Shown here one piece after another: positions 51,285-60,687 of a stretch of DNA of 64,000 nucleotides. Under the pieces are notes generated by a model. That model had not been told where the DNA came from. It worked only from the letters and a program-made list of their open reading frames with translations, and ran no database searches. Source of the DNA: Spirochaetia bacterium (GTDB lineage Bacteria; Spirochaetota; Leptospiria; Turneriellales; JAOUOS01); contig JAOUOT010000011.1 in NCBI GenBank assembly GCA_029880265.1, positions 50,820 to 114,819 of the forward strand, given 5' to 3'. Position 1 is the stretch's first letter, and each line of letters begins with the position of its first letter. A program made the position numbers and the translations under genes.

Positions 51285-53224
51285 CTCTTATTTTTTCTTA
51301 TTGAGTTTAAACCTTTTATCGTTTCAAGAAACGATTCGTCTTTCGCTAACTCTTCAAGCGGCGCTTTAATTCTGTATGACCAGTTAAAGTCAGAAACTGT
51401 TCCCGGTATATTGATTCTCTCGTCGCGACAATCTTCTGACCAGTATTTCTTATCTAGAGCGAAGATATCCTGAATGGTTAAAATTGATATCAGCGATTTT
51501 GTTTCTAACTGCCATTTAATTATATCGCTGGCAATCTCTGGCGTAAATTCAAAATCATCATTTTGACGCGGATGTATATGAACATAAAAAAAACGTCTCT
51601 CGTTTTCTTCTTCACGCCACCATTGTCTTACATTTGACGAATCGTGAACCGATGTTGTAACGACAGAAAGAAAAGGAAATTCATCTTTTTCAAAAAAAGG
51701 CGCGTCTTTTCTGTCGTAATGCTTTGTCCATCTGATAACTTTTAGGCTGAAAATATTTAATTCTTCAAGAATTTTTGCGGTACACTGAGGCACGGCTCCC
51801 AGATCTTCGGCGCAAAAGATTAGGTCGCTGTTTTCTTTAAAATTAGATAAAATCTTTCTTCCGTTTTTTTCCCAAATCGCTTCGCTTTCTTTATAAAAAC
51901 CGGCGATCGCCTCTCTTAAAACATTCTTTTTCTCTTCAGAAAGAGAGTTGAAAAAACCGGCTTCATGAAAAAACCATAACGGAGAAAATGAGTCGTCGTC
52001 TGTTTCTTGAAGAGTTTTATTTCGGTAAACAGAAATTAAAAAATTTTTTATATCTTCATTTTCATCTAAGCCATATATTTTTTTTTCGCCGCGAAATTCA
52101 TTTTTTAAAATCATCCAGTCTGTTTCGCGATGACAATCAAAGTATTTCTTTATTTTTTCTTCAGCGAGAAAAACATCGTTTTTATGAATGGCCGGCGTCG
52201 ATAAAAGAGATATTTCTTCTTCAGAAATATTTTTCTCTTGAAGATCTTTTCGAAAAATTGGCGCCGACGGATTAAATCTGCCGCATCTGGCGCTTATATC
52301 GTTTTCAGGTATCTGCCAAATTCTTAAAAAACCGATTACATGATCAAGCCTTATCGCGTGAAAAAATCTGCCGCTTTGTTTGAGCCTTTCTACCCACCAC
52401 TCGTAATTTTCGTCAGATATTTTGTTCCAGTTATAGACAGGAAAACCCCAATTCTGACCCTCTTTAGAAAAATAATCGGGAGGAGCTCCCGCCGTAAATT
52501 CAAAATTAAAATAATTTCTGTTATACCATACGTCGGCGCTGTCTTTATTCATTAAAATCGGAATATCGCCCTTAAGCAAAATGTTATTCTTATCAAGATA
52601 TTCATAAACCTTTAAAAGCTGTTTTTCTGTTTCATATTGCCGCCAGATGTAATAATATATTTCTTTGAAATTTTCATTTAATATTTTATCAATAAGACCT
52701 TTATCGGGTTCTCTGTATTGGTTCGGCCAGTCAACCCAGCTTTTCAGTCCGTTTTTTTCTTTTAGATATCTGTAAACGGAATAAATCTTCAGCCATTTTG
52801 AATTTTCAAACCTGTTTTTTATTTCTTTATTATTTATAATATCGTTATAATCGCGAATGTATATTTCATGTAGAATATTATTTTTAAACCGGTAAACATC
52901 TGTATAATGCACCCGGGCTTTATTTTCATATTCTTGCTTAAATTTTTCAATTTTTTTCAAATCGTCATTATTTTTGGTAAGCGCCTGAAGGCGTAAATAA
53001 ACGGGATTTAACGCAAACGCGCTTAAGGCTCCGTAGGGAGAGTTATCAAAACCGGTATCGTTAACCGGTAAAATTTGAATCATCTCAAAACCAGCTTTTT
53101 TGCAGAAATCGCCTAGATAAATAATATCTAAAAATTCGCCTATGCCGCAGCTCTCGCGGCTTTTAAGGGAAAAAACGGGAACGCTAAGACCATTTAGATA
53201 ACGGTCGATTTTTTGAGATTTCAT
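51281..53224 (-). CDS. malQ: 4-alpha-glucanotransferase
   Basis: Disproportionates malto-oligosaccharides. GH77 marks: L-P-V-N-D-T-G with S-P-Y-G-A-L-S-A, catalytic nucleophile in A-I-R-L-D-H-V-I-G-F, acid/base in F-C-A-E-D-L-G, and T-S-V-H-D-S-S-N-V-R-Q-W-W. At 647 residues it is about 140 longer than typical MalQ, with an insert in the middle (about 340-420). The start overlaps the stop of the GH57/DUF3536 gene by four bases, so they form an operon. The 3' end meets glgP. Confidence 0.93.
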   Translation of the reverse strand: MKSQKIDRYLNGLSVPVFSLKSRESCGIGEFLDIIYLGDFCKKAGFEMIQILPVNDTGFDNSPYGALSAFALNPVYLRLQALTKNNDDLKKIEKFKQEYENKARVHYTDVYRFKNNILHEIYIRDYNDIINNKEIKNRFENSKWLKIYSVYRYLKEKNGLKSWVDWPNQYREPDKGLIDKILNENFKEIYYYIWRQYETEKQLLKVYEYLDKNNILLKGDIPILMNKDSADVWYNRNYFNFEFTAGAPPDYFSKEGQNWGFPVYNWNKISDENYEWWVERLKQSGRFFHAIRLDHVIGFLRIWQIPENDISARCGRFNPSAPIFRKDLQEKNISEEEISLLSTPAIHKNDVFLAEEKIKKYFDCHRETDWMILKNEFRGEKKIYGLDENEDIKNFLISVYRNKTLQETDDDSFSPLWFFHEAGFFNSLSEEKKNVLREAIAGFYKESEAIWEKNGRKILSNFKENSDLIFCAEDLGAVPQCTAKILEELNIFSLKVIRWTKHYDRKDAPFFEKDEFPFLSVVTTSVHDSSNVRQWWREEENERRFFYVHIHPRQNDDFEFTPEIASDIIKWQLETKSLISILTIQDIFALDKKYWSEDCRDERINIPGTVSDFNWSYRIKAPLEELAKDESFLETIKGLNSIRKNKS

Positions 53225-55650
53225 AAAAAATGTATGTGTAAATTCTCGCCTAACTGATTAAAAACTTTAAGCCATTCAGTAGCCGCAGATATTCCCTTTG
53301 AAGATTTTTCGCTCATTATTTTATATCTTCGTTTATATATTTTATAATAAAAATTCTGAACTCTCCATGTATCGAGTTCAAAAACGGCCTTGTTTAAGAT
53401 TTCAATCGTTTCATTTATTTCATGAAGCAGTTTTATTTCTGTTTCAATACTTTTCATTTGATGCAAGAGTCTTTTCATTTTTTCTGATATCTGAAACGAG
53501 GCGGCGAATTCTATTTCAGAAGTATGCAAAGAGAGCGAAAAAAACTTTGCCTGGTTCAGATATTTCTTAAGCCGCCTGATATCGATTTCTTTTTTTTCAA
53601 ACAAGCGCGAAATTCCTTTGGTATAGATATTTGAAAGACTCAGCATCAGAGGATGAGGTATCTCGAGAGAATTTTGCGCCAAAAAAGCAAGCAGGCGATA
53701 GTTTTGAACAAGAATTCTGCTTTCGCCTCTTAAAATTTCATTCATCGCCTCTTCTATTTTATTGTAAGAATATTTTTGTATAAAATCTTTGAGAAGATTC
53801 TGCAATAAATATTGCTTTCTAAACCTGCTATTTAAAAAACGTATTAGCTCTACCAGATTTTCTGATTTAACAATATCTTCTAAAGATTCGTGAAAATTTT
53901 CGATATTTTGTATTTCGTGATAAAAAGAGGCGTAACAGTGAATATGATACGGCTTTTCCTGCACTATCGTATAATATATCTCGCTCGTTTCTAAAATTTT
54001 ATTATTGACTATTTTCATTTTTCCTGTAGAAATCAGGGCCTTTTCAGAAATATACTCTTTTTTTTCTGTATGAAGTATTGTATAATTATAGGTTTCAATT
54101 TCTTCAACCGGCTTATCTAAAAGGCTTAAAGCAAAATGAATTGTTATTAAAAGCGGATCAACCCTGTCAGGTAAAAGCTGCTTTTCAACAATAACGGCGC
54201 CGGTCTTATTGCTGTTTGTATTAGAGCGGGCATTATGAATAAGAGATTTATATTTTTCATATATTTCAATTTCAAAAAGTTTTTCGGCGATTTCAATTCC
54301 CCTTACGGCAAAGCGAAGCACATATTGCGTCGCGATATCGGTTATATCGTCAAAAAACCATGCGCAGCTTGTAAACATCATCAATAAATTATACTGAAGT
54401 TCCATAAGCAAAAGCGCTTCGGTTTTTATTTTCGGATCTTTATTATTTTTTAACTCTGTAGATAAGAATTTTTCAATCTTTGATTCGTGGTTACTTAATA
54501 CTATATGAATATACTTATTTCTTGCCCGCCAGACATTTTCAAAGATTTCTTCGGCTTTTTTTTCAAAATGTTTATTTACATAGTCTCTAAGCCAGTTTAA
54601 TGATTCTCTTAAAGGCTTTCTCCATAACTGCCGCCATGAAGGGTTCAGGCCGGTCTTACATCCGCAGTCGTCGCGCCATCTTTCAATGCCGTGAGCGCAG
54701 CTCCATGAGGTATTTTCATTGATTTGAACTTCATACTCGGGAGGATGTTTCTCAAGAAATTCTGCGTATACCGTAATTTGAGCGTTACTTTTTTCTATTT
54801 CATTAAGACAGAAAGCAAGAGCCATTTCGCCGAACCTGTGATGATGCCCGAATGTCTCGCCGTCTACGGCGATATGCATCAGAGAATAATCTCTTTTCGC
54901 GGGAAAATCTGCCTGTATCAGTCTGTCGGCAAAGGCCTTGCCGTCTCTTAAAAGATTTCCGAAACTGACCGCGTGAGACAATCCTCCGTTGTAAAAAAAT
55001 AAATTAATTGTTTTTCCCGAAGGTAGCTTCGCGAGATATGCCATTGTTGTGTCTATCCCGTGAGAAGCGACCTCAATCCAGTCGCTTGCATTTAAATGAC
55101 GTATTGATTTTGCCTGATGAGGCGCTAAAATTGTAAATTTTATTTCGTGTTCGGCTAAAACTTCTAATGTTTCTGTATCGACAGCCGTTTCGGGAAGCCA
55201 GAGCCCTTCGGGATATCTTTCATAGCGGTCAATAAAATCAGCGATACCCCACTTTACCTGCGTTTTTTTATCTCTTAATGAAGCTAAGGGCATAATAATA
55301 TGATTATAAGCCTGAGCGATGGCGGCTCCGTGTCCTGAAAATTTTTCACGGCTTATCATATCGGCTTCTATGATATTCTGATAAGTTTCAAATTCGTATT
55401 TTTGAAGCCACTGTAACAAGGTTGGTCCTATATTATGGCTCATTCGGGAATAATTATTCAAAATTCTGACTATCTTTTTCTCTTCGTTTAAGATTCTTGC
55501 GAATGTATTTGGCGAATAACATTCATTCGCGATTCTCTGGTTCCAGTTTTTATAGGGAAAAGCGGTCTTTTCTGATTCAATTTCATTTATCCATGGATTT
55601 TCTCTGGGAGGCTGATAAAAATGACCGTGAATACAAATATACTTTTTCAT
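53221..55650 (-). CDS. GH57-type glycoside hydrolase with DUF3536
   Basis: An 809-residue cytoplasmic protein. The first 280 residues are a family 57 catalytic barrel: I-H-G-H-F-Y-Q-P-P-R-E-N-P-W, F-S-G-H-G-A-A-I-A-Q-A-Y-N-H, G-L-W-L-P-E-T-A-V-D and A-V-D-G-E-T-F-G-H-H. The rest fits the large DUF3536 helical region that accompanies this group. Members act on alpha-glucans but the reaction of this subgroup is not settled. Coupled to malQ, so a role in glucan breakdown or remodelling is likely. Confidence 0.88.
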   Translation of the reverse strand: MKKYICIHGHFYQPPRENPWINEIESEKTAFPYKNWNQRIANECYSPNTFARILNEEKKIVRILNNYSRMSHNIGPTLLQWLQKYEFETYQNIIEADMISREKFSGHGAAIAQAYNHIIMPLASLRDKKTQVKWGIADFIDRYERYPEGLWLPETAVDTETLEVLAEHEIKFTILAPHQAKSIRHLNASDWIEVASHGIDTTMAYLAKLPSGKTINLFFYNGGLSHAVSFGNLLRDGKAFADRLIQADFPAKRDYSLMHIAVDGETFGHHHRFGEMALAFCLNEIEKSNAQITVYAEFLEKHPPEYEVQINENTSWSCAHGIERWRDDCGCKTGLNPSWRQLWRKPLRESLNWLRDYVNKHFEKKAEEIFENVWRARNKYIHIVLSNHESKIEKFLSTELKNNKDPKIKTEALLLMELQYNLLMMFTSCAWFFDDITDIATQYVLRFAVRGIEIAEKLFEIEIYEKYKSLIHNARSNTNSNKTGAVIVEKQLLPDRVDPLLITIHFALSLLDKPVEEIETYNYTILHTEKKEYISEKALISTGKMKIVNNKILETSEIYYTIVQEKPYHIHCYASFYHEIQNIENFHESLEDIVKSENLVELIRFLNSRFRKQYLLQNLLKDFIQKYSYNKIEEAMNEILRGESRILVQNYRLLAFLAQNSLEIPHPLMLSLSNIYTKGISRLFEKKEIDIRRLKKYLNQAKFFSLSLHTSEIEFAASFQISEKMKRLLHQMKSIETEIKLLHEINETIEILNKAVFELDTWRVQNFYYKIYKRRYKIMSEKSSKGISAATEWLKVFNQLGENLHIHFL

Positions 55651-55913
55651 TTTTTTTTTGATATGAGATTATTCTAGCATTATATTACGACAAGCTTAAT
55701 TTATACATGATCCCGGGCGCTGTTACGATTTTCGGCTATTTCTTAATATTATAACAAATCAAAATGGCGCCCATTAACCTTTGCTTTTATTCTAAATTAT
55801 AGTTTAATAGTAAATTTAGCAATCATCAAAAAAACAATATTTTTTTCCTGATTTTATGTGTTTTTTGCCTTTTTTTTGGACATTTGATTTTAATGAATTA
55901 ATGTATATAAATA
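55651..55913. other. divergent intergenic region
   Basis: 263 AT-rich bases between the GH57/malQ operon (minus) and the glycosyltransferase (plus). It must hold promoters for both. No gene or strong repeat was seen; the plus-strand gene has no clear Shine-Dalgarno. Confidence 0.4.
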
Positions 55914-57194
55914 ATGGCAAAGAAGGTATTGATGGTTGGCTGGGAATACCCGCCAAACATTACCGGAGGCCTTGGGATAGCCTGCAAAGGATTAGTAAAC
56001 TCATTAGCCCAAAAGGGCATTTCTGTACATTTCATGGTACCCAAACTCTTTGGTAATGAAGAGTGTTGCGAAAATGTTGAACTGATAGATCCGTCAGTTA
56101 TAAAAACTTTTCTAACACAAGAGGAAATTCAAGAAATTGAAAATTTGCGGGCGAATGTTTATAGCGCCGAAATAAGGTCTTCAGCTTACGCGTATTGCGG
56201 CGAAGAGTCGAACTGGCAAAGCGCAAACAAAAACACAAACGCAAAAGACAGTCTCTCAGAAATACAAGGAGGATACACTGACAGAATATTTTCAGAAATA
56301 AGCGAGTACGCTGCATGGGCGAAGGCTTACGCGAAAAAAGTAGACTTTGATATCGTACACGCTCATGACTGGATGTCGTTTCCCGCGGGAAAGGCGGCAT
56401 CTGAGGCGGCCAAAAAACCATTGGTATGCCATGTTCATGCCACCGAATATGACAGATCTGGCGACAATGTAAATGAACGCGTTTTTCATCTTGAAAAAGA
56501 AGCGCTTGATTCATGCGATAAGGCGGTAACAGTAAGCGAATATACAAAAAGCATACTGGTAAACCGTTATAACATATCAGCCGATAAAATTCAGGCGGTA
56601 CATAACGGCGTTGATTTTGAAAATTACGACCATTTAAATTCTTCAAACAGAGGCATTGATAAAGATACAAAAGTAGTCTTATTTTTAGGCAGAATTACCT
56701 TTCAAAAAGGTCCCGACTATTTCGTAAGAGCGGCTCAAAAAGTTTTAGAGAAAACAAAAAACGTACGTTTTGTCATGGCAGGCACGGGCGATATGTATCA
56801 TAGAATGATAAGTTTTGCTTCTGGTCTAGGCATAGGAAAATATTTTCATTATACCGGTTTTTTAAATAAAGATGAAGTGCGCCGGGCCTATTTAACCAGC
56901 GACTTGTATGTAATGCCTTCGGTTTCTGAGCCGTTTGGCATTGCTCCCTTAGAAGCAATGAATTATCGCGTACCCGCGATAATTTCAAAGCAATCGGGCG
57001 TAAGCGAAATACTTCAAAATGTAATTAAGATTGATTTTTGGGACGTCGACGCGCTGGCAGAAAATATCTTGCATGTTACAAAATATTCAGGTTTAAGCAA
57101 TGACCTAAAACATAACGGATATCTCGAAGCCAAAAACGTAAGCTGGGAGCGCTCGGCTGACAAACTTTTAAATCTTTATCATTCATTAAATTAA
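55914..57194 (+). CDS. glycogen-synthase-like glycosyltransferase (GT4/GT5)
   Basis: Sugar-nucleotide-dependent glycosyltransferase of the GT-B fold, 426 residues. N-terminal V-G-W-E-Y-P-P-N-I-T-G-G-L-G-I-A carries the glycine loop of glycogen synthases; then D-I-V-H-A-H-D-W-M-S-F, H-V-H-A-T-E-Y-D-R-S, V-H-N-G-V-D-F-E, L-G-R-I-T-F-Q-K-G and the donor-site P-S-V-S-E-P-F-G-I-A-P-L-E-A. Placed among glucan genes, it probably extends an alpha-glucan or makes maltose-1-phosphate; ADP-glucose versus UDP-glucose cannot be decided. Confidence 0.88.
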   Translation: MAKKVLMVGWEYPPNITGGLGIACKGLVNSLAQKGISVHFMVPKLFGNEECCENVELIDPSVIKTFLTQEEIQEIENLRANVYSAEIRSSAYAYCGEESNWQSANKNTNAKDSLSEIQGGYTDRIFSEISEYAAWAKAYAKKVDFDIVHAHDWMSFPAGKAASEAAKKPLVCHVHATEYDRSGDNVNERVFHLEKEALDSCDKAVTVSEYTKSILVNRYNISADKIQAVHNGVDFENYDHLNSSNRGIDKDTKVVLFLGRITFQKGPDYFVRAAQKVLEKTKNVRFVMAGTGDMYHRMISFASGLGIGKYFHYTGFLNKDEVRRAYLTSDLYVMPSVSEPFGIAPLEAMNYRVPAIISKQSGVSEILQNVIKIDFWDVDALAENILHVTKYSGLSNDLKHNGYLEAKNVSWERSADKLLNLYHSLN

Positions 57195-57221
57195 ATGTTT
57201 AATGAATAAATAATGAATAAA

Positions 57222-57246
57222 AACCTGCGGTAACTTACCGCAGGTT
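57222..57246 (+). terminator. perfect hairpin after the glycosyltransferase
   Basis: AACCTGCGGTAA and TTACCGCAGGTT are exact inverted repeats around a single C, followed by AAATTTTC. Likely a terminator, though the T run is short. Confidence 0.6.
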
Positions 57247-57258
57247 AAATTTTCAATA

Positions 57259-57285
57259 TAAGAAGTTATCTTAAATAACTTCTTA
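57259..57285 (+). other. second hairpin, upstream of the GH57 amylase
   Basis: TAAGAAGTTAT and ATAACTTCTTA are exact inverted repeats with a five-base loop, 36 bases before the amylase start. Could be part of the terminator pair or an operator for the amylase gene. Confidence 0.5.
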
Positions 57286-57321
57286 ATTACTAAAAATAAA
57301 TTTAGACAACAGGAGAATAAA

Positions 57322-58665
57322 ATGACGTCAATATGTTTCTATTTTGAGGTTCACCAGCCATTTAGAATTAAACCGTATGGTTACTTTCAAATCGGGCATG
57401 ACCCTTTTTATTTAGACGACAATAAAAATTATGCCGTATTACGAAAGGTATCTGATAAATGTTATCTGCCAACGACAAATCTATTGCTTGAATTAATTGA
57501 AAGATATAAAGGACGTTTTAAGGTCAGTTTCTCGCTTACAGGCGTTCTTATCGAACAATTTAAGATGTGGTATCCCGAGGTTCTTGATAATTTCAAAAAA
57601 TTAGCAGATACAGGATGCGTTGAGTTTTTAGGCGAAACCTACTATCATTCTCTTTCGAGTATCATTGAAGAAGAAGAGTTTAGAAAGCAGGTAAAAATGC
57701 ATACAAAACTCATACAAGACGAATTTGGTCAGACGCCAAAAGCTTTTCGAAACACAGAGCTTGTTTATTCTGATCATATCGCTTATCTCGCCAAAGATAT
57801 GGGGTTTAAAACCATATTAGCCGAAGGCGCCGAAAGACTTCTTCACTGGAGAACCCCCAATTATGTCTACAAGCCCGAACATACCGAAGGCATAAAATGT
57901 CTTCTTAAGAATTATAAATTAAGTGACGATATTGCTTTTCGTTTTTCAGAACGAGGGTGGAAAGAATTCCCCCTAACGGCTGAAAAATATTCTAACTGGG
58001 TTCACAGCATAGCCGGCGACGGCCAGACAGTCAATCTCTTTATGGATTTTGAAACTTTCGGCGAACACCAGTGGGAAGACAGCGGAATATTTAATTTTTT
58101 AAATCATCTTCCTGAAAAGATATTTCAGCATCCTGATTTTGAATTTGAGACAGTATCGGCAGTTTCTGAAAAATACGAACCAGTAGGAACAATTGCCACA
58201 AGCGATTTAGTTTCATGGGCAGATATAGAAAGAGATATTTCGGCATGGCTGGGCAACAGTATACAGCAGGAAGCTTTTCATTCTCTTTATGAATTGAAAA
58301 ATGAAGTTTATGCGTTAAATGATCCTGGTTTTCTTGATACGTTTAGAAAACTACAAACATCTGATCATTTCTATTATATGTGCACAAAATATTTTAACGA
58401 CGGCGACGTTCATAAATATTTTAACCCGTATAGCAGCCCATATGACGCGTATATTTATTTTATGAACGTACTGCAAGATTTTAGACAGAGAATGAAATAC
58501 GCAAGAACGGCAAAAGAAAACTCAACAAAGATAAATAAAAGAAAAAATGTTTCTTCCAAAGTTAAAAACAAAGTTAAAAAAGGATTGCCTGCAATTGAAA
58601 AACCAGACGGATTGTTTTTACGAAAAGAAATTCAAATAGAAAAACCTCAATTACAAACCGCCTAA
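57322..58665 (+). CDS. GH57 alpha-amylase
   Basis: Cytoplasmic alpha-glucan hydrolase or branching/transfer enzyme of family 57, 447 residues. Opening C-F-Y-F-E-V-H-Q-P-F-R, then F-L-G-E-T-Y-Y-H-S-L-S-S, A-F-R-N-T-E-L-V-Y, and L-F-M-D-F-E-T-F-G-E-H with the probable catalytic Asp. The nucleophile region reads F-R-N-T-E. The C-terminal 50 residues are basic and rich in Lys. Good ribosome site (AGGAG). Confidence 0.9.
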   Translation: MTSICFYFEVHQPFRIKPYGYFQIGHDPFYLDDNKNYAVLRKVSDKCYLPTTNLLLELIERYKGRFKVSFSLTGVLIEQFKMWYPEVLDNFKKLADTGCVEFLGETYYHSLSSIIEEEEFRKQVKMHTKLIQDEFGQTPKAFRNTELVYSDHIAYLAKDMGFKTILAEGAERLLHWRTPNYVYKPEHTEGIKCLLKNYKLSDDIAFRFSERGWKEFPLTAEKYSNWVHSIAGDGQTVNLFMDFETFGEHQWEDSGIFNFLNHLPEKIFQHPDFEFETVSAVSEKYEPVGTIATSDLVSWADIERDISAWLGNSIQQEAFHSLYELKNEVYALNDPGFLDTFRKLQTSDHFYYMCTKYFNDGDVHKYFNPYSSPYDAYIYFMNVLQDFRQRMKYARTAKENSTKINKRKNVSSKVKNKVKKGLPAIEKPDGLFLRKEIQIEKPQLQTA

Positions 58666-58683
58666 AATGACTATAAAAATTAT

Positions 58684-58716
58684 AAAAAAATAGCCGTTAT
58701 AAACGGCTATTTTTTT
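58684..58716. terminator. bidirectional terminator
   Basis: TAGCCGTT and AACGGCTA form a hairpin with a three-base loop, flanked by seven A on the left and seven T on the right. It can end both the amylase (plus) and the small convergent gene (minus). Confidence 0.9.
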
Positions 58717-58735
58717 ATAATGATACTTGAGATTT

Positions 58736-59047
58736 CTATTGAATTTCTTTTTCAAGCTGGCTGATAAATATTGACTTGTCTTTTATTTTCATAAGTTTAT
58801 TTGAAAGACTTTTCAACTTAAAGACATCATTTATCCATACCGCAAAATCATTTCGCTCAGACGTTACATGATAATAAAATATACTATCATCGGTCTCTTT
58901 TATGGCCAATAACAAATCGGTTATTTTATTCACAAGTCTGCCGTCATGCAAATAAAATGCATTTTCGGCTGAACATTCCATTGAAGTAACCGGAATCTTT
59001 ACAGATTTTTTAGATGAACCGCTTGGCTTTGCTTTGGTTTTCGGCAT
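58736..59047 (-). CDS. small conserved protein, DUF5752-like
   Basis: A 103-residue soluble protein. A basic Ser/Lys-rich tail (M-P-K-T-K-A-K-P-S-G-S-S-K-K) precedes a compact domain: C-S-A-E-N-A-F-Y-L-H-D-G, I-T-D-L-L-L-A-I-K-E-T-D-D, I-F-Y-Y-H-V-T-S-E-R-N-D-F-A-V-W-I. The last pattern resembles the DUF5752 family, which I recall near glucan and trehalose genes; I am not certain. It sits between glucan genes and pyk. Good Shine-Dalgarno (CAGGAGG) upstream. Confidence 0.6.
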   Translation of the reverse strand: MPKTKAKPSGSSKKSVKIPVTSMECSAENAFYLHDGRLVNKITDLLLAIKETDDSIFYYHVTSERNDFAVWINDVFKLKSLSNKLMKIKDKSIFISQLEKEIQ

Positions 59048-59239
59048 AAAATACCTCCTGACATATAAAAAGGGGATGTTGACTTTCTACATTAGAATTA
59101 AGATTAGAAATCTCGTGCGGCGATAAATATTACCCAACTTCAAACCTTTTTAGTAAATTTAATATAAAATTAACTTTTCTACAAAAATATATATATTTTT
59201 GAAAATTATTTATAATTTTTACTTATATTGACTAAACAC

Positions 59240-60670
59240 ATGCAGACAAAATTACATAACTACAACCATACTAAGATTATAGCCACTTTAGGGCCGGCTT
59301 CTGAAAGTTCTGAAATGATTCAAAAATTAATTCGCGCCGGAGCCGACTGTTTCAGATTAAATTTCTCGCATAAAAACGCCGAAGAATTTGAACCCGTCAT
59401 ACAAAGAATCCGCGGCATATCAAAATCAGAAGATTCATACATTCCCATCATAGCCGATATACAGGGCCCTAAGCTTCGAATCGGCAGGCTTCCCGTTGAA
59501 GGCGTAATATTAAAAGATAACGATACATTTACCATAACCGCGCGTGATATAGGGGTCGGCAACGCTCAAGAAGTAGAAACTTCTTATAAAAACCTATCAA
59601 AAGACGCCGTTATAGGCGGCAGAATACTTCTCTCTGACGGCACCATTGAGCTTTCTGTCGAAAAAATCAGCGATACAGATATTTCTTGCAGGGTACTTAT
59701 AGGCGGAACTTTATTTTCTAATAAAGGGATGAATTTGCCCGGCGCAAAACTTTCTATTGATACGCTGACAGAAAAAGATATAAAAGATTTAAAATTTATC
59801 GCTAAATCAGATATTGATATGATTGCGGTTTCTTTTGTTCGTTCGGCTGAAGATATAAAAAGAGTCAGAGAAATCATCGGCAATACCCGTACTCCCGTTA
59901 TCGCAAAATTAGAGCGTCCCGAAGCTCTTGAAAATTTAGACGAGATTTTAGAACAAGCCGACGGCGCCCTTATCGCCCGGGGAGACCTCGGGGTTGAAAC
60001 GCCTTTTGAAACGGTGCCATATATGCAAAAACAGATTCTGGAACGTTCAGCCGCAATGGGTAAATGGGTGACGGTAGCGACACAAATGCTTCTTTCAATG
60101 GTGCGTCACAATAGACCCAGCAGAGCCGAGGTTTCTGACGTAAGCAATGCCGTTATCGACGGAGCCGACGCCATTATGCTATCTGAAGAAACCGCCATAG
60201 GAAGCTATCCTGTTTCGGCGGTAGAGGCGATGGTGAAAATTGCGAAAGAAGCCGAAAAAAATATGCAAAATATACCTCCGAATATTGACGCTAAAAAAGC
60301 CGTTTTTTCTGTAAGCGCGGCCGGCGCCGCCGTAAGCGCAGCCGAACGCTTAGGCGCAAAAGCCATCATGCCCCTGGCGGGCTCTGGCCTTACCGCGCTT
60401 CATATTTCAAAATGGCGGCCCGGAAGATTGATTTTGGCGTTAAGCGCGAACGAGTCGACTTTACGCAGACTGAACGTATTAAGAGGAGTCATTCCCGTTT
60501 ATCTTGAAAAACATATGGATATGGAAAATCAAATAAAAATTGCCGACCAGTTTTTACTTGAAAGAAACTGCGCCATTAAAGGCGATACAGTGGTCATTGT
60601 AGCCGCGGTGCCTCTCGGTAAAGGCGCCGAGACAAATACAATTCGTTTTCACAGGGTTAAAGGAGCATAG
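59240..60670 (+). CDS. pyk: pyruvate kinase
   Basis: Phosphoenolpyruvate plus ADP to pyruvate plus ATP. It opens K-I-I-A-T-L-G-P-A-S and has R-L-N-F-S-H, D-I-Q-G-P-K-L-R-I-G, the signature V-I-A-K-L-E-R-P-E-A, A-R-G-D-L-G-V-E-T and D-G-A-D-A-I-M-L-S-E-E-T-A-I-G. I chose the ATG at 59240; a TTG at 59228 is possible. Length 476 residues. Convergent with cbiP. Confidence 0.97.
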   Translation: MQTKLHNYNHTKIIATLGPASESSEMIQKLIRAGADCFRLNFSHKNAEEFEPVIQRIRGISKSEDSYIPIIADIQGPKLRIGRLPVEGVILKDNDTFTITARDIGVGNAQEVETSYKNLSKDAVIGGRILLSDGTIELSVEKISDTDISCRVLIGGTLFSNKGMNLPGAKLSIDTLTEKDIKDLKFIAKSDIDMIAVSFVRSAEDIKRVREIIGNTRTPVIAKLERPEALENLDEILEQADGALIARGDLGVETPFETVPYMQKQILERSAAMGKWVTVATQMLLSMVRHNRPSRAEVSDVSNAVIDGADAIMLSEETAIGSYPVSAVEAMVKIAKEAEKNMQNIPPNIDAKKAVFSVSAAGAAVSAAERLGAKAIMPLAGSGLTALHISKWRPGRLILALSANESTLRRLNVLRGVIPVYLEKHMDMENQIKIADQFLLERNCAIKGDTVVIVAAVPLGKGAETNTIRFHRVKGA

Positions 60671-60687
60671 CATGGTTCTCTATTATT

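Noticed and set aside
56098..56670. 190-codon frame opposite the glycosyltransferase
   Set aside because: The sense frame has all glycosyltransferase motifs; the antisense product is rich in Arg, Cys and Leu with no family pattern.
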